Assembly (NCBI GenBank): GCA_902478785.1
Contig: CABSMJ010000044.1
Location: forward strand, 1 to 6,956
DNA length: 6,956 nucleotides
Direction: 5' to 3'
Source: an uncultured Oscillospiraceae bacterium
GTDB lineage: Bacteria; Bacillota; Clostridia; Oscillospirales; Oscillospiraceae
A model generated the notes under the pieces. The model worked only from the letters and a program-made list of their open reading frames with translations. It was not told where the DNA came from and made no database searches. This document shows, in pieces, positions 1-5,516 of this stretch (its first letter is position 1; each line of letters opens with the position of its first letter). The translations under genes and the position numbers were made by a program.

Positions 1-707
1 CCCATGAATATGTCCACATTCGGCGCTTTGACGCAATCACAAAAATTCTCTTTGCTGCTGTGCTCTGCATCCATTGGTTTAATCCGTTTGTTTGGGTCAT
101 GTATGTTCTCGCCAACCGGGATATGGAGTTGTCGTGTGATGCCTGGGTTATCCGTATGATGGGCGCAAAAAATCGCTCCTCTTATGCGTTGATGTTAATT
201 AAAATGGAGGAACGGAGAAACGGTATGTCCGCTTTATGTAGCCATTTTGGGAAAAATGCAATCACAGAAAGGATTGAAGCAATTATGAAATTCAAAAAGA
301 CATCTACCATCGCTTGTGCGTTGGCTTTAGTTGTAGTGGTTGGAGCCACGACCGCTTTTGCCGCTTCTGCCAATACTGCCACTCAGCCGGAGCAAGACGA
401 CACTTCTTCCCGCACCATTACGGGCATGACTTATGATAATTCTAATCTGGTGGGCATCGATCTCAATGGGGGAGACAACAACTCCAACTATGAGGTGCAG
501 CTTGTTGGTGGCGACAAAAGTACGGATACCACTACGCCCATCAGCATGGACGATGCACAAAGTATGGATAGTGCAGATTTACTCTTGGAGGCTGGAGATT
601 TGAATTTGATCTCCGTAAGCCATGATGACGAGTCCAAGTTTACGCCCGAAGCATGGGCCGAAATCTTGAAGCAGATTGAGCAGGGAACGGTGTATTGGGA
701 GGACTAA
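1..707 (+). CDS. BlaR1/MecR1-like M56 family membrane metallopeptidase, 3' part only
   Basis: The reading frame is open from the window edge (first full codon at position 3), so the true start lies outside; the GTG at 60 is not the start. The 234 visible residues begin with HEYVH, the zinc-binding HExxH motif. A membrane segment follows (about residues 15-36, with HWFNPFVW), then RDMELSCD at 40-46, whose Glu (codon 126-128) is the expected third zinc ligand. A second membrane helix lies at about 100-122. The remaining ~110 residues are Thr/Asp/Asn-rich, probably extracytoplasmic, and end in a Trp-containing FTPEAW...VYWED tail. M56 proteins of the BlaR1 type sense a ligand outside the cell and cleave a BlaI-type repressor inside it. 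That role is inferred: no BlaI gene is visible, and this tail is not a penicillin-binding sensor domain. Codon use is AT-richer than in the operon to the right. Family assignment is firm; the ligand is unknown. Confidence 0.9.
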   Translation, partial: HEYVHIRRFDAITKILFAAVLCIHWFNPFVWVMYVLANRDMELSCDAWVIRMMGAKNRSSYALMLIKMEERRNGMSALCSHFGKNAITERIEAIMKFKKTSTIACALALVVVVGATTAFAASANTATQPEQDDTSSRTITGMTYDNSNLVGIDLNGGDNNSNYEVQLVGGDKSTDTTTPISMDDAQSMDSADLLLEAGDLNLISVSHDDESKFTPEAWAEILKQIEQGTVYWED

Positions 708-742
708 TCGCTTTTCCCTTTTGTATATACCACCCAGACACA

Positions 743-786
743 AGCCGCGAAAAACGGATAATAAAAAAACCGTTGTTTCGGCGGCT
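743..786. repeat. Long imperfect inverted repeat downstream of the M56 gene
   Basis: The left arm at 743-757 (AGCCGCGAAAAACGG) pairs with the right arm at 770-786 (CCGTTGTTTCGGCGGCT), leaving two single-base bulges and a 12-base A-rich loop at 758-769. No T-run follows on the plus strand. It could be a 3' mRNA-stabilising hairpin of the M56 transcript or part of an element end. It lies 36 bases after the M56 stop codon. Confidence 0.6.
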
Positions 787-822
787 GGTCATCCATGCGC
801 CCTGACATAATACAGTAGCCTG

Positions 823-860
823 ACGGCGGTTTTGAGAAATCAAGGCCGCCGTTTTCTTTA
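823..860 (+). terminator. Rho-independent terminator between the M56 and winged-helix genes
   Basis: The arms ACGGCGG (823-829) and CCGCCGT (846-852) pair perfectly. The stem extends inward through TTTT and AAGG by two A-T and two G-T pairs, around the 8-base loop GAGAAATC (834-841). TTTTCTTTAT follows at 852-861. It would end the M56 transcript, so the downstream regulator gene is probably transcribed separately. I found no good promoter for that gene between here and its start. Confidence 0.75.
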
Positions 861-882
861 TGCCAGAAGGGACATGATATCA

Positions 883-895
883 GGGTCGTTGACCC
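883..895. promoter_or_regulatory. Small perfect inverted repeat just upstream of the regulator RBS
   Basis: GGGTC (883-887), loop GTT, GACCC (891-895), ending three bases before the Shine-Dalgarno sequence of the winged-helix gene. It could be an operator half-site pair, for example for autoregulation, or an mRNA hairpin affecting initiation. At this length chance is also possible. Confidence 0.35.
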
Positions 896-897
896 AT

Positions 898-903
898 GGA
901 GGG
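898..903 (+). promoter_or_regulatory. Shine-Dalgarno site that fixes the regulator start
   Basis: GGAGGG lies six bases before the ATG at 910. An in-frame start further upstream at 832 would lie inside the terminator hairpin and has no such site, so 910 is chosen. Confidence 0.85.
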
Positions 904-909
904 AATCGT

Positions 910-1344
910 ATGAAAGAGATTATAGTGATCCATACTTCTGACCCAGACGGAAGTGTCTTTCGCTCCATCCTGGAAGCCTTACAGGGAAAAGATGTTCAGA
1001 TTGTCCATGCTGCTGCCCCTGAATCTTCTGCTTTGGCTCTGGGTGATATTGAGATATTTCCAGCGCAGCGGAGAGTAACGAAAGCCGATGTGGAGATCCG
1101 CCTGAACTATGGAGAGTTCTCTATTCTTTACTGCATGGCCTGCTGCCCTGGGCGTGTGTTCAGCCGGGAGCAGCTCTACAATGCAGCCTGGGGCGAGGAC
1201 TATGAATTGGGCACGAATACTATAGATAATACGATTTGGCGTCTACGGCAGAAGCTGGAGCCTGATCCCAAGCATCCCACCTATATCAAGACCGTTTTCC
1301 GAATGGGATATAAAATCGTAAGACCGGAAAAAAACCAGAGCTGA
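910..1344 (+). CDS. Stand-alone OmpR/PhoB-type winged-helix DNA-binding protein
   Basis: A 144-residue protein. Residues about 42-137 form a Trans_reg_C winged helix: a beta-rich entry (LGDIEIFPAQRRV), LNYGEFSILYCMACCPGRVFSREQL (residues 66-89), a recognition helix TIDNTIWRLRQKL (104-116) and the wing ending TVFRMGYKIV. The 41 residues before it are far too short for a receiver domain and carry no phospho-acceptor pocket, so this is not a normal two-component regulator and cannot be switched by phosphorylation in the usual way. The start at 910 is set by GGAGGG at 898-903. The gene follows a terminator, so it is probably its own transcription unit, and it runs toward tnpV. Small regulators of this type occur in clostridial mobile elements, so a role in controlling the element or its cargo is likely but inferred. 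Target genes are unknown. Confidence 0.88.
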   Translation: MKEIIVIHTSDPDGSVFRSILEALQGKDVQIVHAAAPESSALALGDIEIFPAQRRVTKADVEIRLNYGEFSILYCMACCPGRVFSREQLYNAAWGEDYELGTNTIDNTIWRLRQKLEPDPKHPTYIKTVFRMGYKIVRPEKNQS

Positions 1345-1368
1345 CTACTTTGATACAGGACAAAGTAA

Positions 1369-1395
1369 CCGGGAGGGGCATCATGCCCCTCCCGG
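1369..1395. terminator. Perfect hairpin between two convergent genes
   Basis: CCGGGAGGGGC (1369-1379) and GCCCCTCCCGG (1385-1395) pair over 11 bases around the loop ATCAT. It lies 24 bases after the regulator stop and 9 bases after the tnpV stop on the opposite strand, as a shared bidirectional terminator would. The T-runs are poor on both sides (TCTGCACTAT on plus, TTACTTTG on minus), so termination may be inefficient or rely mainly on the very stable stem. Confidence 0.7.
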
Positions 1396-1404
1396 TCTGC
1401 ACTA

Positions 1405-1770
1405 TCATACAAGGAATACAATTGTCTGCAAAACGATTTCTTCCGCCATACTTTTTAGATCATTCCAATGGCGTGCGCGTTCCAGAATATCCTCCGTCTC
1501 CGGCATGGGCTCGTCAAGCAGCATTTGTTGGGTCAGATACTCCATCCGCTCCAGAGCATCCCGCTGGACTCTGTGCATCGTTTTCATGAGGATTCCGTCC
1601 ATCTTCAAGACGGCATACCTCTCCGGGTGATTCTCGCGCAGATAAGCAAGCGCCATGCGGCCATATCTCCCCAAAGGTGAATCGTCCTCTGGCTGATCTG
1701 AGATGCGAATGTTCGGCAATAGCACTCCGTCCTGCTCATAGTAGGATAAGTTAAGCTTTGGCCTTCTCAT
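1405..1770 (-). CDS. tnpV: TnpV family transposon-encoded protein
   Basis: A 121-residue protein matching the TnpV family carried by clostridial mobilisable and conjugative elements such as Tn4451-like and Tn1549-like ones. Visible family features are the N-terminal LNLSYYEQDGVLLPN (6-20), the core PLGRYGRMALAYLRENHPERY (32-52), a helical middle, and the C-terminal HWNDLKSMAEEIVLQ stretch (101-115). The protein is charged and mostly alpha-helical, with no catalytic motif; its role in transposition is not established, and it is not itself a recombinase. The ATG at 1770 is chosen because GGAGG (1779-1783) precedes it by 8 bases; an in-frame ATG at 1839 lies within the -35 box of the predicted promoter. 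The gene converges on the winged-helix gene and looks complete. It is the main evidence that the left part of the window is mobile-element DNA. Confidence 0.9.
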   Translation of the reverse strand: MRRPKLNLSYYEQDGVLLPNIRISDQPEDDSPLGRYGRMALAYLRENHPERYAVLKMDGILMKTMHRVQRDALERMEYLTQQMLLDEPMPETEDILERARHWNDLKSMAEEIVLQTIVFLV

Positions 1771-1778
1771 TTCGTGTG

Positions 1779-1783
1779 CCTCC
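1779..1783 (-). promoter_or_regulatory. Shine-Dalgarno site that fixes the tnpV start
   Basis: GGAGG on the minus strand, 8 bases upstream of the ATG at 1770. It decides against a longer 144-residue reading from 1839. Confidence 0.85.
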
Positions 1784-1809
1784 AGTGATTTGGATTTCGT
1801 CACAAATCC

Positions 1810-1839
1810 ATAAAACCGATCTGATTCACACTCTGTCAA
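1810..1839 (-). promoter_or_regulatory. Probable sigma-70-type promoter of tnpV
   Basis: On the minus strand a perfect -35 box TTGACA (1834-1839) is followed, after 18 bases, by TTTTAT (1810-1815), which matches four of six bases of the -10 consensus. The start of transcription would fall near 1800, leaving a short leader before the tnpV ribosome binding site at 1779-1783. Confidence 0.6.
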
Positions 1840-1866
1840 AAGTCTTTCTTAACATCCTTATCCATG

Positions 1867-1916
1867 CGGACCGAACGGCTCCGAAGCTTTTTTGTGCGCT
1901 GAAGTGAACCGCGCAC
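1867..1916. repeat. Two dyad-symmetric sequences at the element/chromosome boundary
   Basis: A 17-base near-palindrome lies at 1867-1883: outer CGGA/TCCG pair perfectly and inner CCG/CGG pair after one mismatch. A second inverted repeat, GTGCGC (1894-1899) and GCGCAC (1911-1916) around an 11-base loop, directly abuts the stop codon of the minus-strand gene that ends at 1917. A run of six T on the plus strand (1888-1893) separates them. On the minus strand the hairpin is followed by A, not T, so it is not a standard terminator for the 1917-2456 gene. Confidence 0.4.
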
Positions 1917-2456
1917 TCAGCGGATGATGCGAAAACAGTAGTCCGTGGGCGGCTCCTGGGAGAAGTCCACCTGGGCCAGCTCACTGATGTCTTCCACGGT
2001 CAGCTCCGTCAGGGGGATCACTGCCTGCCGGAGGGGATGGTCCAGGGCGCCGTCCAGCCAGATGTGCCAGAATTCAAGCTCTCTGGTGTGCTGCATCTGC
2101 TCCCGGAGATATTCCAGCAGCAGCCGGCCCCGGCCGGGGCTGTACTGCCCCCACTCCACACAGGCACAGTAGGGCTTTTCCGTCTGCATATCCAGCAGCT
2201 TTTCCTCCATGGGCCAGACGGCGAAGTCGTCATCCGGGCCCAGGCCTGTTGGAAGCGGGGCGTCTGTATCGATGTGGAGCTCCAGATCGCTCCATAAAAT
2301 CGTGTCGGGCGCATCCTGGTCCACCTCTGGCTCCAGGAGAAAATCCGGGACCTCCATGCCCAGATCCAGAGCCTCTCGGACGGACAAGGTGCGGAGGTGG
2401 GGATTGGGCCGCTCCGGCAGCGGGTGGTCAGAGGCCAGATAGAGGAAAGCACTCAT
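1917..2456 (-). CDS. Conserved protein of unknown function
   Basis: A 179-residue, acidic, soluble protein without signal peptide or membrane segment. I do not recognise a named domain, though it resembles uncharacterised proteins I recall from Firmicutes. Visible features are the N-terminal FLYLASDHPLPE (4-15), an Asp/Glu-rich middle with ILWSDLELHID, the central WGQYSPGRGRLLLEYL (101-116), a Trp-rich FWHIWLDG segment, and the C-terminal Tyr-Cys-Phe-Arg stretch. No catalytic motif stands out. The start at 2456 is supported by a strong AGGAGG site (2463-2468). The terminator of the upstream aldolase gene ends two bases before that site, so there is no room for a promoter between them; expression probably depends on read-through or on a promoter inside the terminator region or upstream gene. 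Composition matches the core operon, not the element. Confidence 0.8.
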   Translation of the reverse strand: MSAFLYLASDHPLPERPNPHLRTLSVREALDLGMEVPDFLLEPEVDQDAPDTILWSDLELHIDTDAPLPTGLGPDDDFAVWPMEEKLLDMQTEKPYCACVEWGQYSPGRGRLLLEYLREQMQHTRELEFWHIWLDGALDHPLRQAVIPLTELTVEDISELAQVDFSQEPPTDYCFRIIR

Positions 2457-2470
2457 GGGATACCTCCTGT

Positions 2471-2501
2471 AAAAAAGAGGGGAGAGGCAACGCCTCTCCC
2501 C
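2471..2501 (-). terminator. Strong Rho-independent terminator after the aldolase gene
   Basis: On the minus strand GGGGAGAGGC and GCCTCTCCCC (together 2479-2501) form a perfect 10-bp stem with a 3-base loop, followed by TCTTTTTT (2471-2478). It begins 6 bases after the stop codon of the threonine-aldolase gene and should end the operon transcript. The ribosome binding site of the next gene begins two bases beyond the T-run. Confidence 0.93.
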
Positions 2502-2507
2502 ATGCAG

Positions 2508-3533
2508 TTAGATCAGCGCCAGCAGCGCATCCACGTCTTCTTCTTTGGTAGCCCAGCTGGTGCAGAAGCGGACCGCCGTGTGGGTGGCGTCCACCTTTTC
2601 CCAGAAGCTGCAGCTGACCACCTTGGACAGCTCCGCCAGCCTACTGTCCTCCATCAGGAAGAACTGCTGGTTGGTGGGGGACTCAAAGTAGAAGGGATAG
2701 CCCTTGGCCCGGAAGCCCTCCTTGAGCTTTTGGGCCATGGCAATGGCGTTCCGGGAGATCTCCCAGTAGAGCCCGTCGGTAAAGAGGGTGTCGAACTGGA
2801 GGCCCAGAAGCCGGCCCTTGGCCAGCAGGGCACCGTGCTGCTTGATGAGGGAGAAGAAGTGGCTCACCAGACCCTTCCGGGGGACCACCACGGCCTCGCC
2901 GAACAATGCGCCCACCTTAGTGCCGCCGATGTAGAATACGTCGCAGTTCTGGGCCAGCACCTCCAGCGTCACATCGGTGCCGGGGGCCACCAGGCCGTAG
3001 CCCAGCCGGGCGCCGTCCACGAACAGGGGCAGGTGATACTCCTGGCAGACCTGGTGCAGTTCTTCCAGTTCCGCCTTGGTGTAGAGGGTGCCCAGCTCAG
3101 TGGGGTGGGAGATGTAGACCATGCCCGGCTCCACCATGTGCTCGTGGGTGGCGTCGCCCCAGTAGGTGGTCAGATAGGCCTTCAGGGCCTGAGCCGGCAG
3201 CTTGCCGTCCTTGTGGGGCAGCGTCAGCACCTTGTGGCCGCCGAATTCGATGGCGCCGGCCTCGTGAACGGCGATGTGGCCCGTATCAGCGGCCACCACG
3301 CCCTGCCAGGACCGAAGCACTGCATCGATGACCGTGGCGTTGGTCTGGGTGCCGCCCACGAGGAAGTAGACCTCACCCTCTGGGCAGCCGCAGGCGTCCA
3401 GAATCTTTTTCCGGGCGCTGGCGCAGTAGTCGTCCGTGCCGTAGCCGGGGGTCTTTTCCAGATTGGTCTCCATCAGGCGCTGCAGGATACGGGGATGGGC
3501 TCCCTCCATGTAGTCGTTGTCAAAGTACTGCAT
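2508..3533 (-). CDS. Threonine-aldolase family PLP enzyme (beta-eliminating lyase fold)
   Basis: A 341-residue fold-type I PLP enzyme close in length to low-specificity L-threonine aldolases (LtaE, about 333). These split threonine or allo-threonine to glycine and acetaldehyde in the cytoplasm. Visible landmarks are the GGTQTNATV phosphate-binding loop (60-68), His86 in GHIAVHEAG at the position of the PLP-stacking His of E. coli LtaE, Asp173 and Arg176 in FVDGARLGYG, and Lys206 in YIGGTKVG as the Schiff-base lysine. The start at 3533 has AGGAG 8 bases upstream. It follows ribF by 56 bases and ends in a strong terminator, so it is probably the last well-expressed gene of the operon. The family also includes other beta-eliminating lyases, so the exact amino acid substrate is inferred. 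ltaE would be the symbol if confirmed. Confidence 0.9.
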   Translation of the reverse strand: MQYFDNDYMEGAHPRILQRLMETNLEKTPGYGTDDYCASARKKILDACGCPEGEVYFLVGGTQTNATVIDAVLRSWQGVVAADTGHIAVHEAGAIEFGGHKVLTLPHKDGKLPAQALKAYLTTYWGDATHEHMVEPGMVYISHPTELGTLYTKAELEELHQVCQEYHLPLFVDGARLGYGLVAPGTDVTLEVLAQNCDVFYIGGTKVGALFGEAVVVPRKGLVSHFFSLIKQHGALLAKGRLLGLQFDTLFTDGLYWEISRNAIAMAQKLKEGFRAKGYPFYFESPTNQQFFLMEDSRLAELSKVVSCSFWEKVDATHTAVRFCTSWATKEEDVDALLALI

Positions 3534-3589
3534 AAGACCGGCTCCTTTTCTTCAGTATTGTGATGTGCGGCGGGGAAGGGAAGAGGGAC

Positions 3590-4486
3590 TCACTGGGCCT
3601 GGAAGTAGTTCCGGGTGCTCTCGATGTCCTGGCTGATCTGGGCCTTGAGGGCCTCCAGAGAGTCAAATTGGATCTCGCCCCGCAGCTTGCGGTGGTATTC
3701 TAACCGCAGCGTCTGACCGTACAGGTCGCCGCTGAAGTCCAAAAGGTAGGCCTCCACCGTCACGTTGGTGCCGTTGTTGACGGTGGGACGGGTGCCCACG
3801 TTGGTGACGGCGGCAAAGGTCCGGCCGTCGGCCAGGCAGGCTTGGGTGGCATACACCCCGTGACTGGGCACCAGCACGTTATGGGGGACGATCAGATTGG
3901 CGGTAGGGAAGAGACGGGCATGGCCAATGCTGTGCCCGTGGCGGACGGTGCCGGTGAGGGTGTGGGGATGGCCCAGAAAACGGGCGGCCTCCTCCATATT
4001 GCCCTCCGTCACCAACTGGCGGATATGGGTGGAGCTGACGGTGATGCCGTCCAGCGTTACCTCGGGGATGATGTCGCAGCCCAGGCCCAGCTGGGCACAG
4101 CTGCGCTGGAGCAGCTCCGGGGTCCCCTGGTTCTTGTAGCCGAAGTGGAAATCGTGGCCGGCCACCAGATGGGCGGCGTGCTGGTCCTTGACCAGGACCA
4201 CGTTGATGAAATCCTGCCAGGGCATGGTCATCATCTTCTGATCGAAGGGCAGCATGACCACGTCCTCGATGCCGTAGAAGCGGCGGATCAGATCCCGCCG
4301 GTCCTCAGGCGAGTTGAGCAGGGAGACGGGTTTTCCGGTGACCAGGGACTTGGGAGCCCGGTCAAAGGTGACCACGGCAGGGGAGGCGCCGGCCTCTCGG
4401 GCACGCTCCGTCACCCGGCGCAGCAGCGCGCCGTGCCCCAGGTGGACACCGTCAAAAAAACCCAGTGCAATGACTTTCTGGTTCAT
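3590..4486 (-). CDS. ribF: Bifunctional riboflavin kinase / FAD synthetase
   Basis: A 298-residue cytoplasmic enzyme that phosphorylates riboflavin to FMN and adenylylates FMN to FAD. The N-terminal FAD synthetase domain (about 1-165) shows GFFDGVHLGH (9-18), the HxGH-type nucleotide-binding motif, then GHDFHFGYKNQGTPELL (110-126) and SSTHIR (151-156). The C-terminal riboflavin kinase domain (about 178-297) shows GTVRHGHSIGHARLFPTAN (179-197), with PTAN for Mg-ATP, NVGTRPTV, and Glu245 in VEAYLLDF as the likely catalytic base. Length is close to the family norm (about 310). The usual FDPHP-like motif reads FDRAP here. The start at 4486 has only a weak ribosome binding site (AGGATAGG, somewhat far away). 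It lies 99 bases after truB in the same operon, its normal position. Confidence 0.96.
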   Translation of the reverse strand: MNQKVIALGFFDGVHLGHGALLRRVTERAREAGASPAVVTFDRAPKSLVTGKPVSLLNSPEDRRDLIRRFYGIEDVVMLPFDQKMMTMPWQDFINVVLVKDQHAAHLVAGHDFHFGYKNQGTPELLQRSCAQLGLGCDIIPEVTLDGITVSSTHIRQLVTEGNMEEAARFLGHPHTLTGTVRHGHSIGHARLFPTANLIVPHNVLVPSHGVYATQACLADGRTFAAVTNVGTRPTVNNGTNVTVEAYLLDFSGDLYGQTLRLEYHRKLRGEIQFDSLEALKAQISQDIESTRNYFQAQ

Positions 4487-4523
4487 GGGAAAGACCTATC
4501 CTTTCACAAAAGCTCATACACGG

Positions 4524-4547
4524 GCGGTCCAGGAAAGGGCGGACCGC
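4524..4547. repeat. Inverted repeat in the truB-ribF gap
   Basis: GCGGTCC (4524-4530) and GGACCGC (4541-4547) pair perfectly over 7 bases around a 10-base loop. On the transcribed strand no T-run follows, so it is not an obvious terminator. It could be an mRNA processing or stabilising hairpin within the 99-base gap, the longest inside this operon. Confidence 0.5.
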
Positions 4548-4585
4548 ACCACGCGCGGAAAAATGTAGGGGAAGAGCGGCAGCAA

Positions 4586-5452
4586 TTAGCCGCCGAAGAA
4601 ATTTTTCAAAGAGGTCAGGGTGCCTGCGGTGCAGCGGCTCAGGCACAGGAATTCCCTCTGCTGGCTGTAGACCCGGTAGGTCCCGTCGGTCAGGGAGGAG
4701 ACGGAGAGGGGATTGCCGTTGCGGACCCGCTTTTCCGCCCGCTCCGACTTGAGCAAAAAGACGGGGTAGTGGGAGAAAAGGCTGTCGGTAGGCAGAAGCA
4801 GCGCTTCGCCCTGCTCCTGGGCCTGGTCCAGAGTCACCGCCTGGTCCAGGGTGAAGCCTGCGGCCATGGTCCGCCGCAGGCTGCTCATACAGCCGCCGCA
4901 GCCCAGAGCCTGGCCAATGTCGTGGCACAGTGTCCGGACGTAGGTCCCCTTGGAGCAGCGCACCCGCAGCACATAGTCCGTGGGGGAGCTCTGCTCCAGC
5001 ACCTCCAGGGAGAAGATGGTGATGGGTCGGGGCTTGCGCTCCACCTCCCGGCCCTTCCGGGCCAGCTCGTAGAGCTTCTGTCCGCCGATCTTCACCGCGG
5101 AGTACATGGGCGGGATCTGCTCCAGCGGACCGGTAAAGCGGGGCAGAATGGCCTCCAGCTCCCCGCGGTCCACGGAGACAGGGCAGGTTTCCAGCACCTG
5201 GCCGGTGCTGTCCTGGGTGTCGGTGGTGAGGCCCAGCCGCAGCCCGGCCACATACTCCTTTTCCCCGTTTTCCGCAAACTCCACGGCCCGGGTGGCCTGT
5301 CCCACAAAGACGGGCAGAACACCGGTGGCCATGGGGTCCAGGGTCCCGCCGTGGCCGATCCGCCGCTCCTTCAGGATGCCCCGCAGCTTGGCGCACACGT
5401 CCATGCTGGTCCAGTCAGCGGGCTTGTCGATGATGAGGATTCCGTTGGGCAT
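4586..5452 (-). CDS. truB: tRNA pseudouridine-55 synthase TruB
   Basis: A 288-residue enzyme that converts U55 in the T-loop of tRNAs to pseudouridine. The catalytic block GHGGTLDPMATGVLPV (33-48) contains the nucleophile Asp39. Further family landmarks are KEYVAG with Tyr67, PPMYSAVKIGGQKLYELARKG (114-134) and CSKGTYVRTLCHDIG (166-180) with Arg173, which corresponds to the conserved active-site Arg of E. coli TruB. The last ~60 residues form a short PUA-like domain of the Firmicutes type (GTYRVYSQQREFL), which explains why it is shorter than E. coli TruB (314). The start at 5452 is backed by AGGAGG 6 bases upstream. It lies 64 bases downstream of nrnA in the conserved order. Confidence 0.97.
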   Translation of the reverse strand: MPNGILIIDKPADWTSMDVCAKLRGILKERRIGHGGTLDPMATGVLPVFVGQATRAVEFAENGEKEYVAGLRLGLTTDTQDSTGQVLETCPVSVDRGELEAILPRFTGPLEQIPPMYSAVKIGGQKLYELARKGREVERKPRPITIFSLEVLEQSSPTDYVLRVRCSKGTYVRTLCHDIGQALGCGGCMSSLRRTMAAGFTLDQAVTLDQAQEQGEALLLPTDSLFSHYPVFLLKSERAEKRVRNGNPLSVSSLTDGTYRVYSQQREFLCLSRCTAGTLTSLKNFFGG

Positions 5453-5516
5453 AGAGTGCCTCCTGATGGCTGAAAGATGGGCGCCTGGGCGCCGAAAAGG
5501 GCAGAGCGAAAGGGGC

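Noticed and set aside
60..62. GTG as a start codon for a 215-residue protein at the left edge
   Set aside because: The frame stays open to the window edge and encodes the HEYVH zinc motif upstream of the GTG, so this is the interior of a longer M56 gene.
708..909. Promoter for the winged-helix gene
   Set aside because: AT-rich candidates such as TATATA (724-729) and CATAAT (806-811) have no acceptable -35 box at the right distance, and both lie upstream of the terminator at 823-860.
1867..1916. Terminator for the 1917-2456 gene
   Set aside because: The GTGCGC/GCGCAC hairpin is followed on the transcribed strand by A residues rather than T, so the key feature of an intrinsic terminator is missing.
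2397..3563. A 388-codon open frame on the plus strand opposite the threonine-aldolase gene
   Set aside because: It is antisense to a gene with all PLP-enzyme motifs, its Gly/Val/Gln/Leu-rich composition is that of a mirrored GC-rich gene, and it has no recognisable domain.
4452..5396. A 314-codon open frame on the minus strand in a different frame from truB
   Set aside because: It overlaps truB with all its catalytic motifs in the other frame; its product is Gly/Arg/Pro/Ala-rich out-of-frame sequence.
3842..5473. A 543-codon open frame on the plus strand opposite ribF and truB
   Set aside because: It lies entirely antisense to two well-recognised genes, its protein is a low-complexity Gly/Gln/His/Ala-rich sequence without domains, and such frames are expected opposite GC-rich genes.
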